Shown: positions 21,426-30,403, counted from the first letter of the stretch. The stretch: 38,596 nt of DNA from Chloroflexota bacterium (GCA_009840175.1 VXOI01000007.1:30473-69068); one strand, 5' to 3'. Notes: a model not told the origin generated them from the sequence alone. A program made the numbers and translations.

Positions 21426-22682
21426 ATGACAAGCGCCATATCTCGCGAGCAACTGGAAGAGGGAGCGCGCCGCATCCTGCTGTCGAACCTGCGGGAGGGG
21501 GTGGCCGACTGGAACGGCAAGGAGTTCAGCTTCGTCTGCCCCTCGCTGACGGGCTATCCCTTCCAGTGGTTCTGGGACTCCTGCTTCCACGCCCTGGCCC
21601 TGCTGCACCTGGACCCGGAGCAGGCCAAGAAGGAGATGCGCTCGCTGATGAGCGGCGCCCAGCCCAGCGGCTTTATTCCCCACATCATCTTCTGGGAGAT
21701 GGAGAAGCAGCCCGACTTCCTCAGCCGCAACATCGTCGGCATGACCGGGCCCAACTTCAGCGCCACCATCCAGCCGCCCATCATCGCCTACGCCGTGGCG
21801 CGGGTGTACCGCGTGACCGGCGACGAGGAGTTCCTGCGGGAAGCCCTGCCCATCCTGACCCGCTACTACCGCTACCTGCGCGAGGCCCGTGACCCGGACA
21901 ACGACGGTCTCATCGCCGTCATCCAACCCGAAGAGGCGGGCACCGACTGCTCGCCCAAGTACGACGAGATACTGGGCCTGGAGGAATTGAGCAATCGCGG
22001 ATTCATCACCGCCCTGCGCAAGGTGTACGAAGCCTACGAACCGCTGCGCCACGACGACCACGCTGTCCTGGCCGCCGACATATTCCACGTCGAGGACGTG
22101 CTGGTCAACTCCATCTACTGCTTCTGCCTGCGAGCGCTCGCCCGGCTGCACACCGAGGCCGGAGGAGAGGACTCGCCGGAGGCCGCCGAGTTCAGCCGCG
22201 AGGCCGACAGGGTGCGGGATGCGCTGGTGGAGAAGTGCTGGGACGAAGAGGCCGGGGCCTTCTTCGACCTGTCGGGAGTGGACGAAAAGCCCCTCAAGAC
22301 CGTCACCATCAGCTCGCTGATGCCGCTGATACTGGCCGACCTGCCCCGGCACCAGGTGGAGACGCTGGTGGAAAGGTGGGTGCGCCCGCCGGAGCACTTC
22401 TGGACGCCCTACCCTCTCCCCTCGGTTCCGGCGTCGGACCCGAAGTTCATGCCCGGCAACCCCGGCGGCTTCATCTGGCGCGGCCCGTCGTGGATCAACA
22501 CCAACTACTTCCTGTCCCACTCCCTGCGCGGCCACGGCTACCCGGAACTCAGCGAGCCGCTGGTCGAAAAGAGCAAAGAGTGCATCGCCAAGTCGGGCTT
22601 CCGCGAGTACTACCACCCCTACACCGCCGAGGGACTAGGCGCCCGCGACTTCGGCTGGTCCACGCTGATCCTGGACTTCTAG
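21426..22682 (+). CDS. MGH1-like glycoside hydrolase (GH63-type six-hairpin fold)
   Basis: A 418-residue (alpha/alpha)6-barrel glycosidase resembling the MGH1/mannosylglycerate hydrolase group of GH63. Signature elements are YPFQWFWDSCFHALALLHLD near residue 43, with the likely acidic catalytic residue in WD, PSGFIPHIIFWE near residue 80, GFIWRGPSWINTNYFL near residue 355, and the C-terminal EYYHPYTAEGLGARDFGWST, with the second acidic residue. Relatives hydrolyse mannosyl- or glucosylglycerate, compatible solutes, or process other glucosides. No signal peptide is seen, so it is cytosolic. AGGAGG precedes ATG 21426. Downstream lies a perfect hairpin terminator. The exact substrate is inferred only by resemblance. 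Confidence 0.82.
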   Translation: MTSAISREQLEEGARRILLSNLREGVADWNGKEFSFVCPSLTGYPFQWFWDSCFHALALLHLDPEQAKKEMRSLMSGAQPSGFIPHIIFWEMEKQPDFLSRNIVGMTGPNFSATIQPPIIAYAVARVYRVTGDEEFLREALPILTRYYRYLREARDPDNDGLIAVIQPEEAGTDCSPKYDEILGLEELSNRGFITALRKVYEAYEPLRHDDHAVLAADIFHVEDVLVNSIYCFCLRALARLHTEAGGEDSPEAAEFSREADRVRDALVEKCWDEEAGAFFDLSGVDEKPLKTVTISSLMPLILADLPRHQVETLVERWVRPPEHFWTPYPLPSVPASDPKFMPGNPGGFIWRGPSWINTNYFLSHSLRGHGYPELSEPLVEKSKECIAKSGFREYYHPYTAEGLGARDFGWSTLILDF

Positions 22683-22696
22683 CGAAGCGATCCTAA

Positions 22697-22740
22697 GCAA
22701 AAGCATAGGGGCGCACAACCGTGCGCCCCTATGCTTTTGC
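22697..22740. terminator. Perfect 20-bp stem, bidirectional terminator between convergent genes
   Basis: GCAAAAGCATAGGGGCGCAC is followed by the loop AACC and its exact complement. The A/T-rich base of the stem gives GCTTTTGC on either strand. It lies between the convergent glycosidase and NYN genes, where a two-way terminator is expected. Confidence 0.8.
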
Positions 22741-22753
22741 GCTATCTCACCCA

Positions 22754-24670
22754 TCAACTCCTTAGCAGGCGGCTGGTGAAGGGGCGGCGGCGGACATTCC
22801 TGGGCTGCGGCTCGTCGTAGACCTCGTCCAGGTCGTCCTCGACGGGAGGAGCGGCTGGCTCCGATTCGGTGTCCACGACCGCGACGGGTTCTGCGGCGTC
22901 TGCGACCGGCGTTTGCTCCTGTTCCGCCTGGGGTTCCGGTTCAGCCACATCATCGGAGTCGGGAGCGGGGGACGGCGAAGCGGCGTCCCCGTCCGGATCA
23001 ATGGGCGGGGCGCCGTTGGCGGCGGGCCCGAGGCGGGCCGTCAGAAGCCGCCCGACCAGCTCGTTGTCGCGGTTCAGGTTGAAGGTGCGGCGCTGGCGGC
23101 GGCGTCCGGTGCCTTCCTCCCGCCACGAGTACACCGCGCGGCGGAAGAAGTCGCCTTCCGTCAGGCCGCGCAGCATCCTGCTCACGTAATCGCGGGAGTT
23201 GGCGCTGCCCCACCGCTGGGCGATTTCCGCATTCCCGGCCTCCAGGCCCTGCTCCAGCGCGCCGCAGATTTCGGCCACCAGGAAGTTGAAGGCCACGTGG
23301 CTCACCCCCTGGCGATGTTCCAGTGTGTCGGCCATTACTACCAGGTCGGACACCCGCTCCGAGTTCTGCCCGTCCTCCGGCTCGGTGGGCATACTGACGG
23401 CAGCCAGCGCCTCCCGCACTGCGGCGACCAGTTCCTGGTCGTTGGCGAAAAGGTCTTCCGGCGCCGAAGTAACTTCCTCCGCCGAAGTAACTTCCACGAC
23501 GGCTTCGGGTTCCTCGGTAGCCGGAGTTTCTGCCGGTGGCTCCGCCTCTACGGATTCCTCTGCCTCTGCCTCGACGACGGCCTCCGGTTGCGTAACTATC
23601 GGCACGTCGAAGTCTGTGGCGGCTGTCTCCTCCGGCGACTCGACGAACACCGCATCGGCAGCGGCGACGGCCTCTTCCTCTTCTTCGGGCGAAGTCTCCT
23701 CCGTTTCCTCGTCGGAGTCGGCGTCGCGCTGCCCGCTGTGGCGCCGGCGCCCGCCCCGGCGTCGGCTGGGCCTGGCGGTAGCCACGTCTGCGGGCGTTTC
23801 CTCGGTGGCGCTTTCCGGCGTTTCCTCGTCGGCCATGATGGCCCAGTCCACGAGACCGGCGTGAATCAGCTTGATGTTGCCGTCCTCGGCGGCGCGGGCC
23901 ATCAGCTTCTTGAAGCCCGAAAAGCCCAGCTTCTTTTCATCGAAGCCCGGATAGCGGCGCATCAGCCGCTGTTTGATGGAGGTCAGCAGCGGGTTGCCCC
24001 CGGCGGCGCGGTCGTCGCGGATGATTTCCTCGATGGCGCGGATGACCTCTGCCAGTTCCGGCGACTCGTTGCGGGCCTCGCGTTGCGGAGCGTGCTGGGG
24101 CAGCACCGCCGGCTGCGGGGCCAGGGGGTCAACGTCCTTGTCGTAGAGCAGCAGCGAGTCCACCTGGTCGGCCAGGCGGCGAGAGGTGCTCCACGACACG
24201 CCGATGATGACCACCCGCTTCCCCATGGTGCGCAGGGCGTTGACCACGTGCAGGAAGTCGGAGTCGCCCGACACCAGCACGAAGGTGCCGATGTTGGGGT
24301 AGGAGTGGGCGCACTCGATGCAGTCGGCGGTCATCTTGACGTCAACGCTGTTCTTGACGCGGAAGGTACGCATCCCGTTGGCGGAAGACGCCTGGGGCGA
24401 AGGAATGCGGGTGGGGACGAAGACCGGCTCGATACCTGCGGCGTACAGGGAGGGAGGGTCGTTGTTGAACTGGCTGGCCCCGCGCAGTTCGGGAGCGCGG
24501 GTGACCCAGTCGGCGTAGGCTTTGGCCACCACCACCCGGCCATGCTCGGAAATCTCTTCCTTCAAGGACGAGAGATTTGGAGTGCGATTGCCGGCTGCGA
24601 GGCTGATCTTGAAGTTTTCCCAGTCAATGAACAGAGCGACGTCGCCGCCGCGAAAAGTCGGTTCAACCAT
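22754..24670 (-). CDS. NYN (LabA/DUF88) domain protein with LOTUS domain and acidic linker
   Basis: A 638-residue protein. Residues about 9-175 form a NYN domain, a PIN-like RNase fold: D16 in ALFIDWENFKISL, the middle aspartate in VDVKMTADCIECA and VSGDSDFLHVVNALRTMGKR provide the acidic site. Residues about 205-290 resemble an OST-HTH/LOTUS RNA-binding domain (KQRLMRRYPGFDEKKLGFSG). About 290-420 is a Glu/Ala-rich, low-complexity linker with RPSRRRGGRRRHSGQR at its start. Residues about 420-540 hold a second helical domain, then a proline/acidic tail ending RRRPFTSRLLRS. The combination suggests RNA processing; the target is unknown. It is transcribed toward the shared terminator. Confidence 0.85.
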   Translation of the reverse strand: MVEPTFRGGDVALFIDWENFKISLAAGNRTPNLSSLKEEISEHGRVVVAKAYADWVTRAPELRGASQFNNDPPSLYAAGIEPVFVPTRIPSPQASSANGMRTFRVKNSVDVKMTADCIECAHSYPNIGTFVLVSGDSDFLHVVNALRTMGKRVVIIGVSWSTSRRLADQVDSLLLYDKDVDPLAPQPAVLPQHAPQREARNESPELAEVIRAIEEIIRDDRAAGGNPLLTSIKQRLMRRYPGFDEKKLGFSGFKKLMARAAEDGNIKLIHAGLVDWAIMADEETPESATEETPADVATARPSRRRGGRRRHSGQRDADSDEETEETSPEEEEEAVAAADAVFVESPEETAATDFDVPIVTQPEAVVEAEAEESVEAEPPAETPATEEPEAVVEVTSAEEVTSAPEDLFANDQELVAAVREALAAVSMPTEPEDGQNSERVSDLVVMADTLEHRQGVSHVAFNFLVAEICGALEQGLEAGNAEIAQRWGSANSRDYVSRMLRGLTEGDFFRRAVYSWREEGTGRRRQRRTFNLNRDNELVGRLLTARLGPAANGAPPIDPDGDAASPSPAPDSDDVAEPEPQAEQEQTPVADAAEPVAVVDTESEPAAPPVEDDLDEVYDEPQPRNVRRRPFTSRLLRS

Positions 24671-24919
24671 TTACCTGGCCTTTTCATTCATGGCGTCGCC
24701 TCCCGGCCCGGCGGCGAGGCGGCCTGCTGTGTCAAGGGGAATACCGCAACGGTCAATCCCCGGCAAGATAGGGTTCTGCCAGCGTCAGTTTAGGGGATGG
24801 CGGCGGGAGCGTCAACGCGGGAAAGGACCAGTGCCGGGGCATTCGCATTGAACTGACCGGACGGCGGAAAAGTCTTTCTCGCCGGAATTGGGACTGCTTG
24901 CCCGTCACCGGTTGTCCGG
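24671..24919. other. Gap upstream of the NYN gene
   Basis: About 249 bases between the NYN gene start and the end of the HEPN-like gene. It should contain the NYN promoter. TTGACA and TTGACC are present on the minus strand near 24731-24756, but no -10 at suitable spacing was found. No RNA gene or repeat was recognised. Confidence 0.4.
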
Positions 24920-25273
24920 TTACAGCGTCGATAGGAGTTCCAGGGCGCCCCGCGCGGTAAGTTGTGTGTGGGTGTGCAGTTCCCGTGCTGTCAGGTCTCC
25001 GTGATAGAAGTGTTCGTGTAGTTGTTCGGCTGACCCAAAATAAGAGCGCCATCTGTTGCCGACTTGGGCAGCGTCCATGTGCCGGGCGACTCTCCCGAAG
25101 GACCCGTGGCTGTCATGAGGTAGCCTTTCATTCTGGGCAACGGCGATCAGGCAGTGGGCGAAGGCTCCCCACAAGAATTCGGCGGCAATCATCTCGCTGC
25201 CGCCGCCCTGTGATTCTTGGTTGGCCCTTCCGATGAGTTCCCGGGCCATGCTGAGATGTTCTTCCTGGTTCAT
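24920..25273 (-). CDS. HEPN-like (PaREP1-type) protein, second of a pair
   Basis: A 117-residue helical protein. It resembles PaREP1/HEPN proteins: MARELIGRANQESQGG, then AAEFLWGAFAHCLIAVAQNE and RLPHDSHGSFGRVARHM, with YFGSAEQLHEHFYHGDLTAR near the end. RLPHDSH fits the Rx4-6H motif that in active HEPN RNases makes the catalytic site. The start is ATG 25273, which overlaps the upstream gene stop by four bases; a longer frame from 25489 runs inside that gene and is rejected. Paired with the 220-residue HEPN-like gene, it lacks the nucleotidyltransferase partner common for HEPN toxins. Function inferred only by motif. Confidence 0.72.
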   Translation of the reverse strand: MNQEEHLSMARELIGRANQESQGGGSEMIAAEFLWGAFAHCLIAVAQNERLPHDSHGSFGRVARHMDAAQVGNRWRSYFGSAEQLHEHFYHGDLTARELHTHTQLTARGALELLSTL

Positions 25274-25932
25274 GAGGCGTTGCGCCCGGCCAGGCGGTTG
25301 GCCAGTTCTATCGTCGTCTTGGCAAAGAGAATTCCGTCCTCCTCCGGCCCGCCCGGGTCCTCCGCGTAGACTCCGAACTTCAACATTCTTGGTCTTCCCA
25401 TACTGGCTCCTAGTGCGGCGGCTAGGTTGTCTCCTTCTTCGGACACATTTTTCAAGGCCAGGTCGAATTTCTCCGGCGTGTCGGGCCATTCGCTCCCGCT
25501 GCCTAGGGCGGCGGCAATGCTGTATAGGTCGTCGTGACTGCCGTGGGGCCAGTCGCGGACGGCGGCGATGTGGCCTAGCGTTGCCCTCACGGCGTCGGTG
25601 AGGGTTTCGACTCCTTCAAGGGGTTCTCCTTTCTCAAAACTGTGCTGGGCAGCATTGAAGTATTCCCGGACCACTTCTTCAACCGCCGCTTGCCACTGTT
25701 GGGAGACGGCAGTTTCCCAGGTGTCTGCACCTTGACCGGAGCAATTGCCGACTGCCTGTTCGGCGGCGCGCATGGCGTCGTTCATGGGAGTGTTGCTGTC
25801 TGGAAGCGGCCACTCTGCCAGGAAAGCCTCCTTGAGTTTCTCCGGCTGGAGAGACGGCTGTACGGCAGAGGTGTACTTCAGCAGGGCTTTCAGCGCTACG
25901 TCCCGCGCCACCTTCTCCATTCTGGTATTCAT
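25270..25932 (-). CDS. HEPN-like protein, first of a pair
   Basis: A 220-residue helical protein. Residues about 1-80 are unfamiliar (MNTRMEKVARDVALKALLKY). Residues about 85-190 have the PaREP1/HEPN layout: EYFNAAQHSFEKGEPLEGVE, TLTDAVRATLGHIAAVRDWP and HGSHDDLYSIAAALGSG. RDWPHGSH matches Rx6H. This is the same W/LPH(G/D)SH corner as in the following gene, so the two are probably related by duplication. ATG 25932 is chosen with GGAG eight bases upstream. The end ELANRLAGRNAS overlaps the next start by four bases. Role unknown; an RNase or RNase-like scaffold is possible. Confidence 0.68.
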   Translation of the reverse strand: MNTRMEKVARDVALKALLKYTSAVQPSLQPEKLKEAFLAEWPLPDSNTPMNDAMRAAEQAVGNCSGQGADTWETAVSQQWQAAVEEVVREYFNAAQHSFEKGEPLEGVETLTDAVRATLGHIAAVRDWPHGSHDDLYSIAAALGSGSEWPDTPEKFDLALKNVSEEGDNLAAALGASMGRPRMLKFGVYAEDPGGPEEDGILFAKTTIELANRLAGRNAS

Positions 25933-26069
25933 GTCGGCGCTCCCGTGCATCGGCTTCTTAGGATGTTATTTCTCTGCACATGCCCGGTCAACTCCAGGCT
26001 GGCTGCCTCTGGGGAGCCTTGCGCTTAAGGGAGTGTACCTGAATGCAATTACCCTGATAACCCGAACTC

Positions 26070-27269
26070 TCACCCGCCCCGGTACACCGCCAGGTACTTC
26101 TCTGCCACCGCCGGCCAGGTGAACTCGGCCAGGGCGTAGTCCCGGGCGTCTGCGCCGAGCTGCCGCCGCGTGTCGTCGTCGTTGACCAACTCCGTGAGGC
26201 GGGCGACGGCCTCCTGGCGGTCGAAGCGGCGCGTCACCACCGCGCCTGTATGCAGCAGCTCGCGGTTGGAGCCAACGTCGTGCGACAGCACCGGCGCGCC
26301 GTATGCCATCGCCTCGAAGAACACCAGTCCGAAAGCCTCGTAGTGCGAGAACAGCGCGAACAGGTCGGCGCGGGCGTACCAGCGGGCCAGCTCCCCGTCC
26401 GACACCTCGCCGGTCACCACCACCTCGTCGCGCAAGCCGTGTTCCGCGATATACGCGGCGATGGCGTCGGCGTCGCCTTCGTCGCGCCCCACCAGCACCA
26501 GTTGCACCGGCTTGTTGAAGCTACTTCGCGCCTCCCGGTACACCTCCAGCAACCACAACTGCGACTTGTGCCGCCCCAGCCTTCCGACGCACAGGATGGT
26601 CAGCGGCTCGCTAGTGGTGTTAGCGGCCTGCTGCACTGCCTCCGCGTCCGGCAGCGGCGCGCCCCAGCCGATGATGGTCTGCTTGCGCCTTTGCGCCAGG
26701 TAGGCCCGGCCCAGTCCTCGCGCTTCCTGCTGCGTCAGGGGCACGATGTCGTCCAGCATCCGGCAGAGGGCGGCGTTGATGGGCGCCAGCCACCACCGCG
26801 CCGGCGGCAGGCTGTGGAATGAAGGCGTAAAAACGAACCGGGGACGCCCCCCACCCCGACCCTCTCCCTCCGGGGGAGGGAATTTGGGGGCGAGAATCCG
26901 CGACCAGTAATGTCCCCAGAACCAGCCGTCGCCCACGAAGTGAATCACGTTGGGCCGGAACTCGTTCAGGTACTGCCGCACCCGGCCCGGCGAGAACCAG
27001 ACCAGCGGCACCGAGTAGACCGGCGGGGACCAGCGGGGGAAGCCCGGCAGCCGGTAAACCTCGACGCCGTCGGGCAGGGTTTCCCGGTCGGCCCACTCCG
27101 GCTGGGCCACGCGAGGGAAGGAATACTTGGTGGTCAGGACGCCCACCGCCTCGACCTGCGGCGACTGCTGTATCTGGTGGGAAAGCTCCTCGATGGCGCG
27201 TTCTATGCCGCCCAGATATGGGCGATAGTAGGGAGTCAGGTACATTACGCGCAGGGGCGCGCTACCCAC
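26070..27269 (-). CDS. GT4-family glycosyltransferase carrying an in-frame repeat insert
   Basis: A 399-residue GT-B enzyme. The N-terminal domain begins LRVMYLTPYYRPYLGGIER with the GG(I/V)ER loop of GT4 proteins. The C-terminal domain has LTILCVGRLGRHKSQLWLLE, VQLVLVGRDEGD and the donor-site motif HYEAFGLVFFEAMAYGAPV (EX7E). Donor and acceptor cannot be told. The start is GTG 27269, with GGAGG six bases upstream and an eight-base overlap with purL. Residues about 129-142 (KFPPPEGEGRGGGR) are encoded by a dispersed palindromic repeat, not expected in the family. The frame is kept, so the enzyme has probably tolerated the insert in a loop. Confidence 0.9.
   Translation of the reverse strand: MGSAPLRVMYLTPYYRPYLGGIERAIEELSHQIQQSPQVEAVGVLTTKYSFPRVAQPEWADRETLPDGVEVYRLPGFPRWSPPVYSVPLVWFSPGRVRQYLNEFRPNVIHFVGDGWFWGHYWSRILAPKFPPPEGEGRGGGRPRFVFTPSFHSLPPARWWLAPINAALCRMLDDIVPLTQQEARGLGRAYLAQRRKQTIIGWGAPLPDAEAVQQAANTTSEPLTILCVGRLGRHKSQLWLLEVYREARSSFNKPVQLVLVGRDEGDADAIAAYIAEHGLRDEVVVTGEVSDGELARWYARADLFALFSHYEAFGLVFFEAMAYGAPVLSHDVGSNRELLHTGAVVTRRFDRQEAVARLTELVNDDDTRRQLGADARDYALAEFTWPAVAEKYLAVYRGG
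26845..26884. repeat. Dispersed palindromic repeat family 1 inside the glycosyltransferase gene
   Basis: Reads CGCCCCCCACCCCGACCC then TCTCCCTCCGGGGGAGGG. It is in frame on the minus strand and encodes roughly FPPPEGEGRGGGR. It is one of two copies found inside a coding sequence. Confidence 0.9.
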
Positions 27270-29523
27270 TGGCAGCCTCCAGTGATTGAGTCCAGACTTC
27301 GCTGATGCGCTCCACTGGCAGGTCAATGGCGGGCGGGCCGCCGTTGGAGCCGTCGTTGGTAGCCTCGTCGCCGACGCGCAGCACCAGCCGGTCGCTGCCC
27401 GTGCGCCCCAGCCACAGCAGCGGCACCCCCCGAGAGCGGGCCAGGTCTGCCAGCTTCGGCAGATCTGCGGAATCCAGCGATATCACGATGCGGGACTGCT
27501 TCTCGCCGAACAGGGCGGCGTCCCAGCGAGCGGCGTCCAGAACGCCCCGGAACCCGACGCCTCCCAGGATGCAGGACTCGGCCACCGCCACCGCCAGCCC
27601 GCCGTCGGAGCAGTCGTGGGCCGAACGGATCAGACCGTCGGCGATGGCTTGTCGGCAGACTTCCTGCACTCGCCGCTCCAGGTCCAGGTCTATGCTGGGC
27701 TGCCCGGCGGTCAGCCCGTGCATCACCTGGAGATACTCGCTGCCCGCCAGGTCTTGCTCCGTGGCAGCATCCAGGCCAGGCCCCAGCAGCGCCACTGCCA
27801 GCCCCTCCGACGGGAAGCCTGCGCCGACGGTCTTCGTCGCATCCTCAATCAGGCCCAGCGCGCCGACCACCGGCGTCGGGTGTACGGCTTGCCCCTGCGT
27901 TTCGTTGAACAGGCTGACGTTGCCGCTGACCACCGGGGCATCGAACGTCTCGCTGGCCAGGGCCATGCCCCGGATGCACTCTTCCAGTTGATAGTAGATG
28001 TCGGGACGCAGCGGGTTGCCGAAGTTCAGGCAGTCGGTTAGCGCCAGCGGACGCGCCCCGGTGCAGGACAGATTGCGGCAGACCTCGGCCACCGCTATCT
28101 GCCCGCCCACGTAGGGGTCAAGAAAGCAGTGCCGCCCGTTGCCGTCCACCGCGACGGTGATGGCCTTGTCAGTGCCCTTCACCCGCAGCACCGCCGCGTC
28201 GCTGCCGCCCGGCCCGGCCACGGTATTGGTTTGAACCTGGTGGTCGTACTGCCGGTACACGGCGCGCTTGCTGGCGACGTTGGGCGACGCCAGCAGGCGC
28301 AGCAGCGTCTCCGCCGGGCCGCACTCAGGTAGCGGAATGTCGGCCAGCGGCATATCCCGTCGCACCAGGTCCTCCTCCGACGGCTGGCCCTCCAGCCGGT
28401 AGGCCGGAGCCTCGGACAGAGGCCGGATGGGCAGATGCGCCACTGGCTCTGACCCGTCGAATATCTGCGCTTCCGGCTCGGCGATAACCTGTCCGATTTC
28501 GCGGCATTCCACATCCCAGCGCTCGAACACGGCCTTGACCTCGGCCACCCGCTCCGGCAGGGTCACCAGCAGCATCCGCTCCTGCGACTCCGACAGCATC
28601 ACTTCGTAGGCGCTCATGCCCGTCTCGCGGCGGTGCACCTGCGACAGGTCTATGCGGACGCCGCGACCGGCCCGCGCCGCCGACTCGATGGACGCGCTGG
28701 TCAGCCCGGCGGCCCCCAGGTCCTGTATCGCCAGCACCGCGCCGGTGTCGAGGGCTTCCAGGCAGGCTTCAATGAGCACCTTTTCAAGGAACGGGTTGCC
28801 CACCTGCACCGTGGGCCGCAGTTCCGCTTCCTCTTCGAAGGTGCGCGATGCCAGCCCCGACGCGCCGTGGATGCCGTCGCGGCCCGTGTCGGCCCCGGCC
28901 AGTAGCAGCACGCTTCCCGGCACCCGCGCCGCCGCCGATGCCAGCCGCTCCGTCTCAATCAGCCCGACGCACATGGCGTTGACCAGCGGATTGTGGGAGT
29001 AGGACGGGTCGAAGTAGATTTCGCCGCCCACGTCGGGAACGCCGATACAGTTGCCGTACCACGAAATCCCGCGCACCACCCCGCCGAACAGGTGCTTGTT
29101 CACCGAGCCCTGCGCCGAATCTTCCAGCGGTCCGAACCGCAGCGAGTTCAGCAGCGCGATGGGCCGTGCCCCCATGGCCAGTATGTCCCGCACGATGCCG
29201 CCGACGCCGGTGGCCGCGCCCTGGAACGGCTCCACCGCCGAGGGGTGGTTGTGCGACTCCACCTTGAACACCACCGCCAGCCCGTCGCCAATGTCCACCG
29301 CTCCGGCGTTCTCGGCCCCGGTCTCCGACAGCACCACCGGCGAGGTGTGACTGAACATCCGCAGCAGGGGGCGCGAGTGCTTGTAGCCGCAATGCTCGCT
29401 CCACAGCGCGCCGAACATCCCCAGCTCCACGGCGTTAGGCTCGCGGCTGAGGCGCTCCACAATCAGGTCGTACTCGGCGCGGGTAAGGGCAATCTCGTCC
29501 AGAACTTCCTGGGAAACGGGCAT
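27262..29523 (-). CDS. purL: Phosphoribosylformylglycinamidine synthase subunit II
   Basis: A 753-residue ATP-dependent enzyme of purine synthesis that converts FGAR to FGAM, working with PurQ and PurS. This is the small form without a fused amidotransferase. Motifs are MFGALWSEHCGYKHS near residue 37, the ATP-binding VFKVESHNHPSAVEPFQGAA (residues about 87-106), GGIVRDILAMGARPIAL, and ALTDCLNFGNPLRPDIYYQL in the second half. The length matches the family. ATG 29523 is preceded only by GGTGA, a weak ribosome site. purQ and purS are not here. The following glycosyltransferase overlaps its end by eight bases, so both may share a transcript. Confidence 0.97.
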   Translation of the reverse strand: MPVSQEVLDEIALTRAEYDLIVERLSREPNAVELGMFGALWSEHCGYKHSRPLLRMFSHTSPVVLSETGAENAGAVDIGDGLAVVFKVESHNHPSAVEPFQGAATGVGGIVRDILAMGARPIALLNSLRFGPLEDSAQGSVNKHLFGGVVRGISWYGNCIGVPDVGGEIYFDPSYSHNPLVNAMCVGLIETERLASAAARVPGSVLLLAGADTGRDGIHGASGLASRTFEEEAELRPTVQVGNPFLEKVLIEACLEALDTGAVLAIQDLGAAGLTSASIESAARAGRGVRIDLSQVHRRETGMSAYEVMLSESQERMLLVTLPERVAEVKAVFERWDVECREIGQVIAEPEAQIFDGSEPVAHLPIRPLSEAPAYRLEGQPSEEDLVRRDMPLADIPLPECGPAETLLRLLASPNVASKRAVYRQYDHQVQTNTVAGPGGSDAAVLRVKGTDKAITVAVDGNGRHCFLDPYVGGQIAVAEVCRNLSCTGARPLALTDCLNFGNPLRPDIYYQLEECIRGMALASETFDAPVVSGNVSLFNETQGQAVHPTPVVGALGLIEDATKTVGAGFPSEGLAVALLGPGLDAATEQDLAGSEYLQVMHGLTAGQPSIDLDLERRVQEVCRQAIADGLIRSAHDCSDGGLAVAVAESCILGGVGFRGVLDAARWDAALFGEKQSRIVISLDSADLPKLADLARSRGVPLLWLGRTGSDRLVLRVGDEATNDGSNGGPPAIDLPVERISEVWTQSLEAASG

Positions 29524-29812
29524 GGTTCACCAGCCGGGCAGTGTGGGATTACCCCGCAATACTACCACTTGGGCTGCGGGAATGGGGAAGGTTTTTGCGC
29601 CGCACCAGAAGCCGAAGGCCTTGATCGAATCGAAGACTGTAAGCTAAGGATAAATTCATACAACCAGATAAAGAAGCGCAAATTAGGAGTCCGACTGTCT
29701 GGCGAATGAGCCCCTTGCTTGGGTAGGATATTTGCGCCTCATGCGCGACGCCCCGGAGAACTAAGGGGCGCCGTTGGCGCAGAACCATCCCCGATAATCG
29801 GAGGGACAGTCG
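29524..29812. other. Intergenic region between divergent purL and the DUF1697 gene
   Basis: 289 bases holding the purL and DUF1697 promoters. On the minus strand TAGTAT near 29560-29565 is a weak -10 candidate. No tRNA, repeat family 1 copy or convincing open frame was found. Short open frames here lack ribosome sites. Confidence 0.45.
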
Positions 29813-30403
29813 TTGAACTCGACAGTGAACGGCGCCAGCTTATCCGCAGAAAGTGGGCCGGAGGTTAACATCGCGTTGCTGCGCGGGATAAACGTCGGCG
29901 GCAAGAACAAGCTGCCGATGAAAGACTTGGCCGCAATGTTCAGCGACGCGGGTTGCGACGACGTCAGGACATACATCCAGAGTGGGAACGTTTTGTTTCG
30001 CGTGGAGCCAACGCTGCAAGAAGAAATCCCGTACTTGGTAAGCGCCTCTATCCTGAGTCGTTTCGGCTATCGGATTCCGGTAGTCACCCGCACTGCTCGG
30101 GAACTTCAGGCAATTGTGCAGGCCAGCCCATTCATAGGACACACCACCGAGCCGGACAAACTCCATGTCGCCTTCCTGTCGGAAACTCCTGACCCGGCAA
30201 AGGTTGAAGCGCTTGACGCCAATCGTTCTGCCCCTGACGAGTTCGCGGTGCTGGGCCGTGAGATATATCTCTACTGTCCCAACGGGCTCGCCCGCACCAG
30301 GCTCACCAACAGCTACTTCGACTCCACCCTTTCCACCAACAGCACCATGCGAAACTGGAAGACGACGCTGAAACTTCTCGACATGGTCTCATCAGACTGG
30401 TGA
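29813..30403 (+). CDS. DUF1697 protein
   Basis: A 196-residue protein of the DUF1697 family: VNIALLRGINVGGKNKLPMK and DLAAMFSDAGCDDVRTYIQS then GNVLF at residues about 17-60, the family signature, with the C-terminal TNSYFDSTLSTNSTMRNWKT. The function of DUF1697 proteins is not established; they are widespread, single-copy cytosolic proteins. The start is TTG 29813 with GGAGGG seven bases upstream; an internal GTG further on lacks such a site. The gene is flanked by divergent purL and convergent recF and appears to be transcribed alone. Confidence 0.88.
   Translation: MNSTVNGASLSAESGPEVNIALLRGINVGGKNKLPMKDLAAMFSDAGCDDVRTYIQSGNVLFRVEPTLQEEIPYLVSASILSRFGYRIPVVTRTARELQAIVQASPFIGHTTEPDKLHVAFLSETPDPAKVEALDANRSAPDEFAVLGREIYLYCPNGLARTRLTNSYFDSTLSTNSTMRNWKTTLKLLDMVSSDW

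Noticed and set aside
29549-29788. Minus-strand open frame with a lipoprotein-like LLICASLSGC segment
   Set aside because: The cysteine motif is about 35 residues from the start, no ribosome site precedes it, and the surrounding sequence is low in coding character. It is probably chance.
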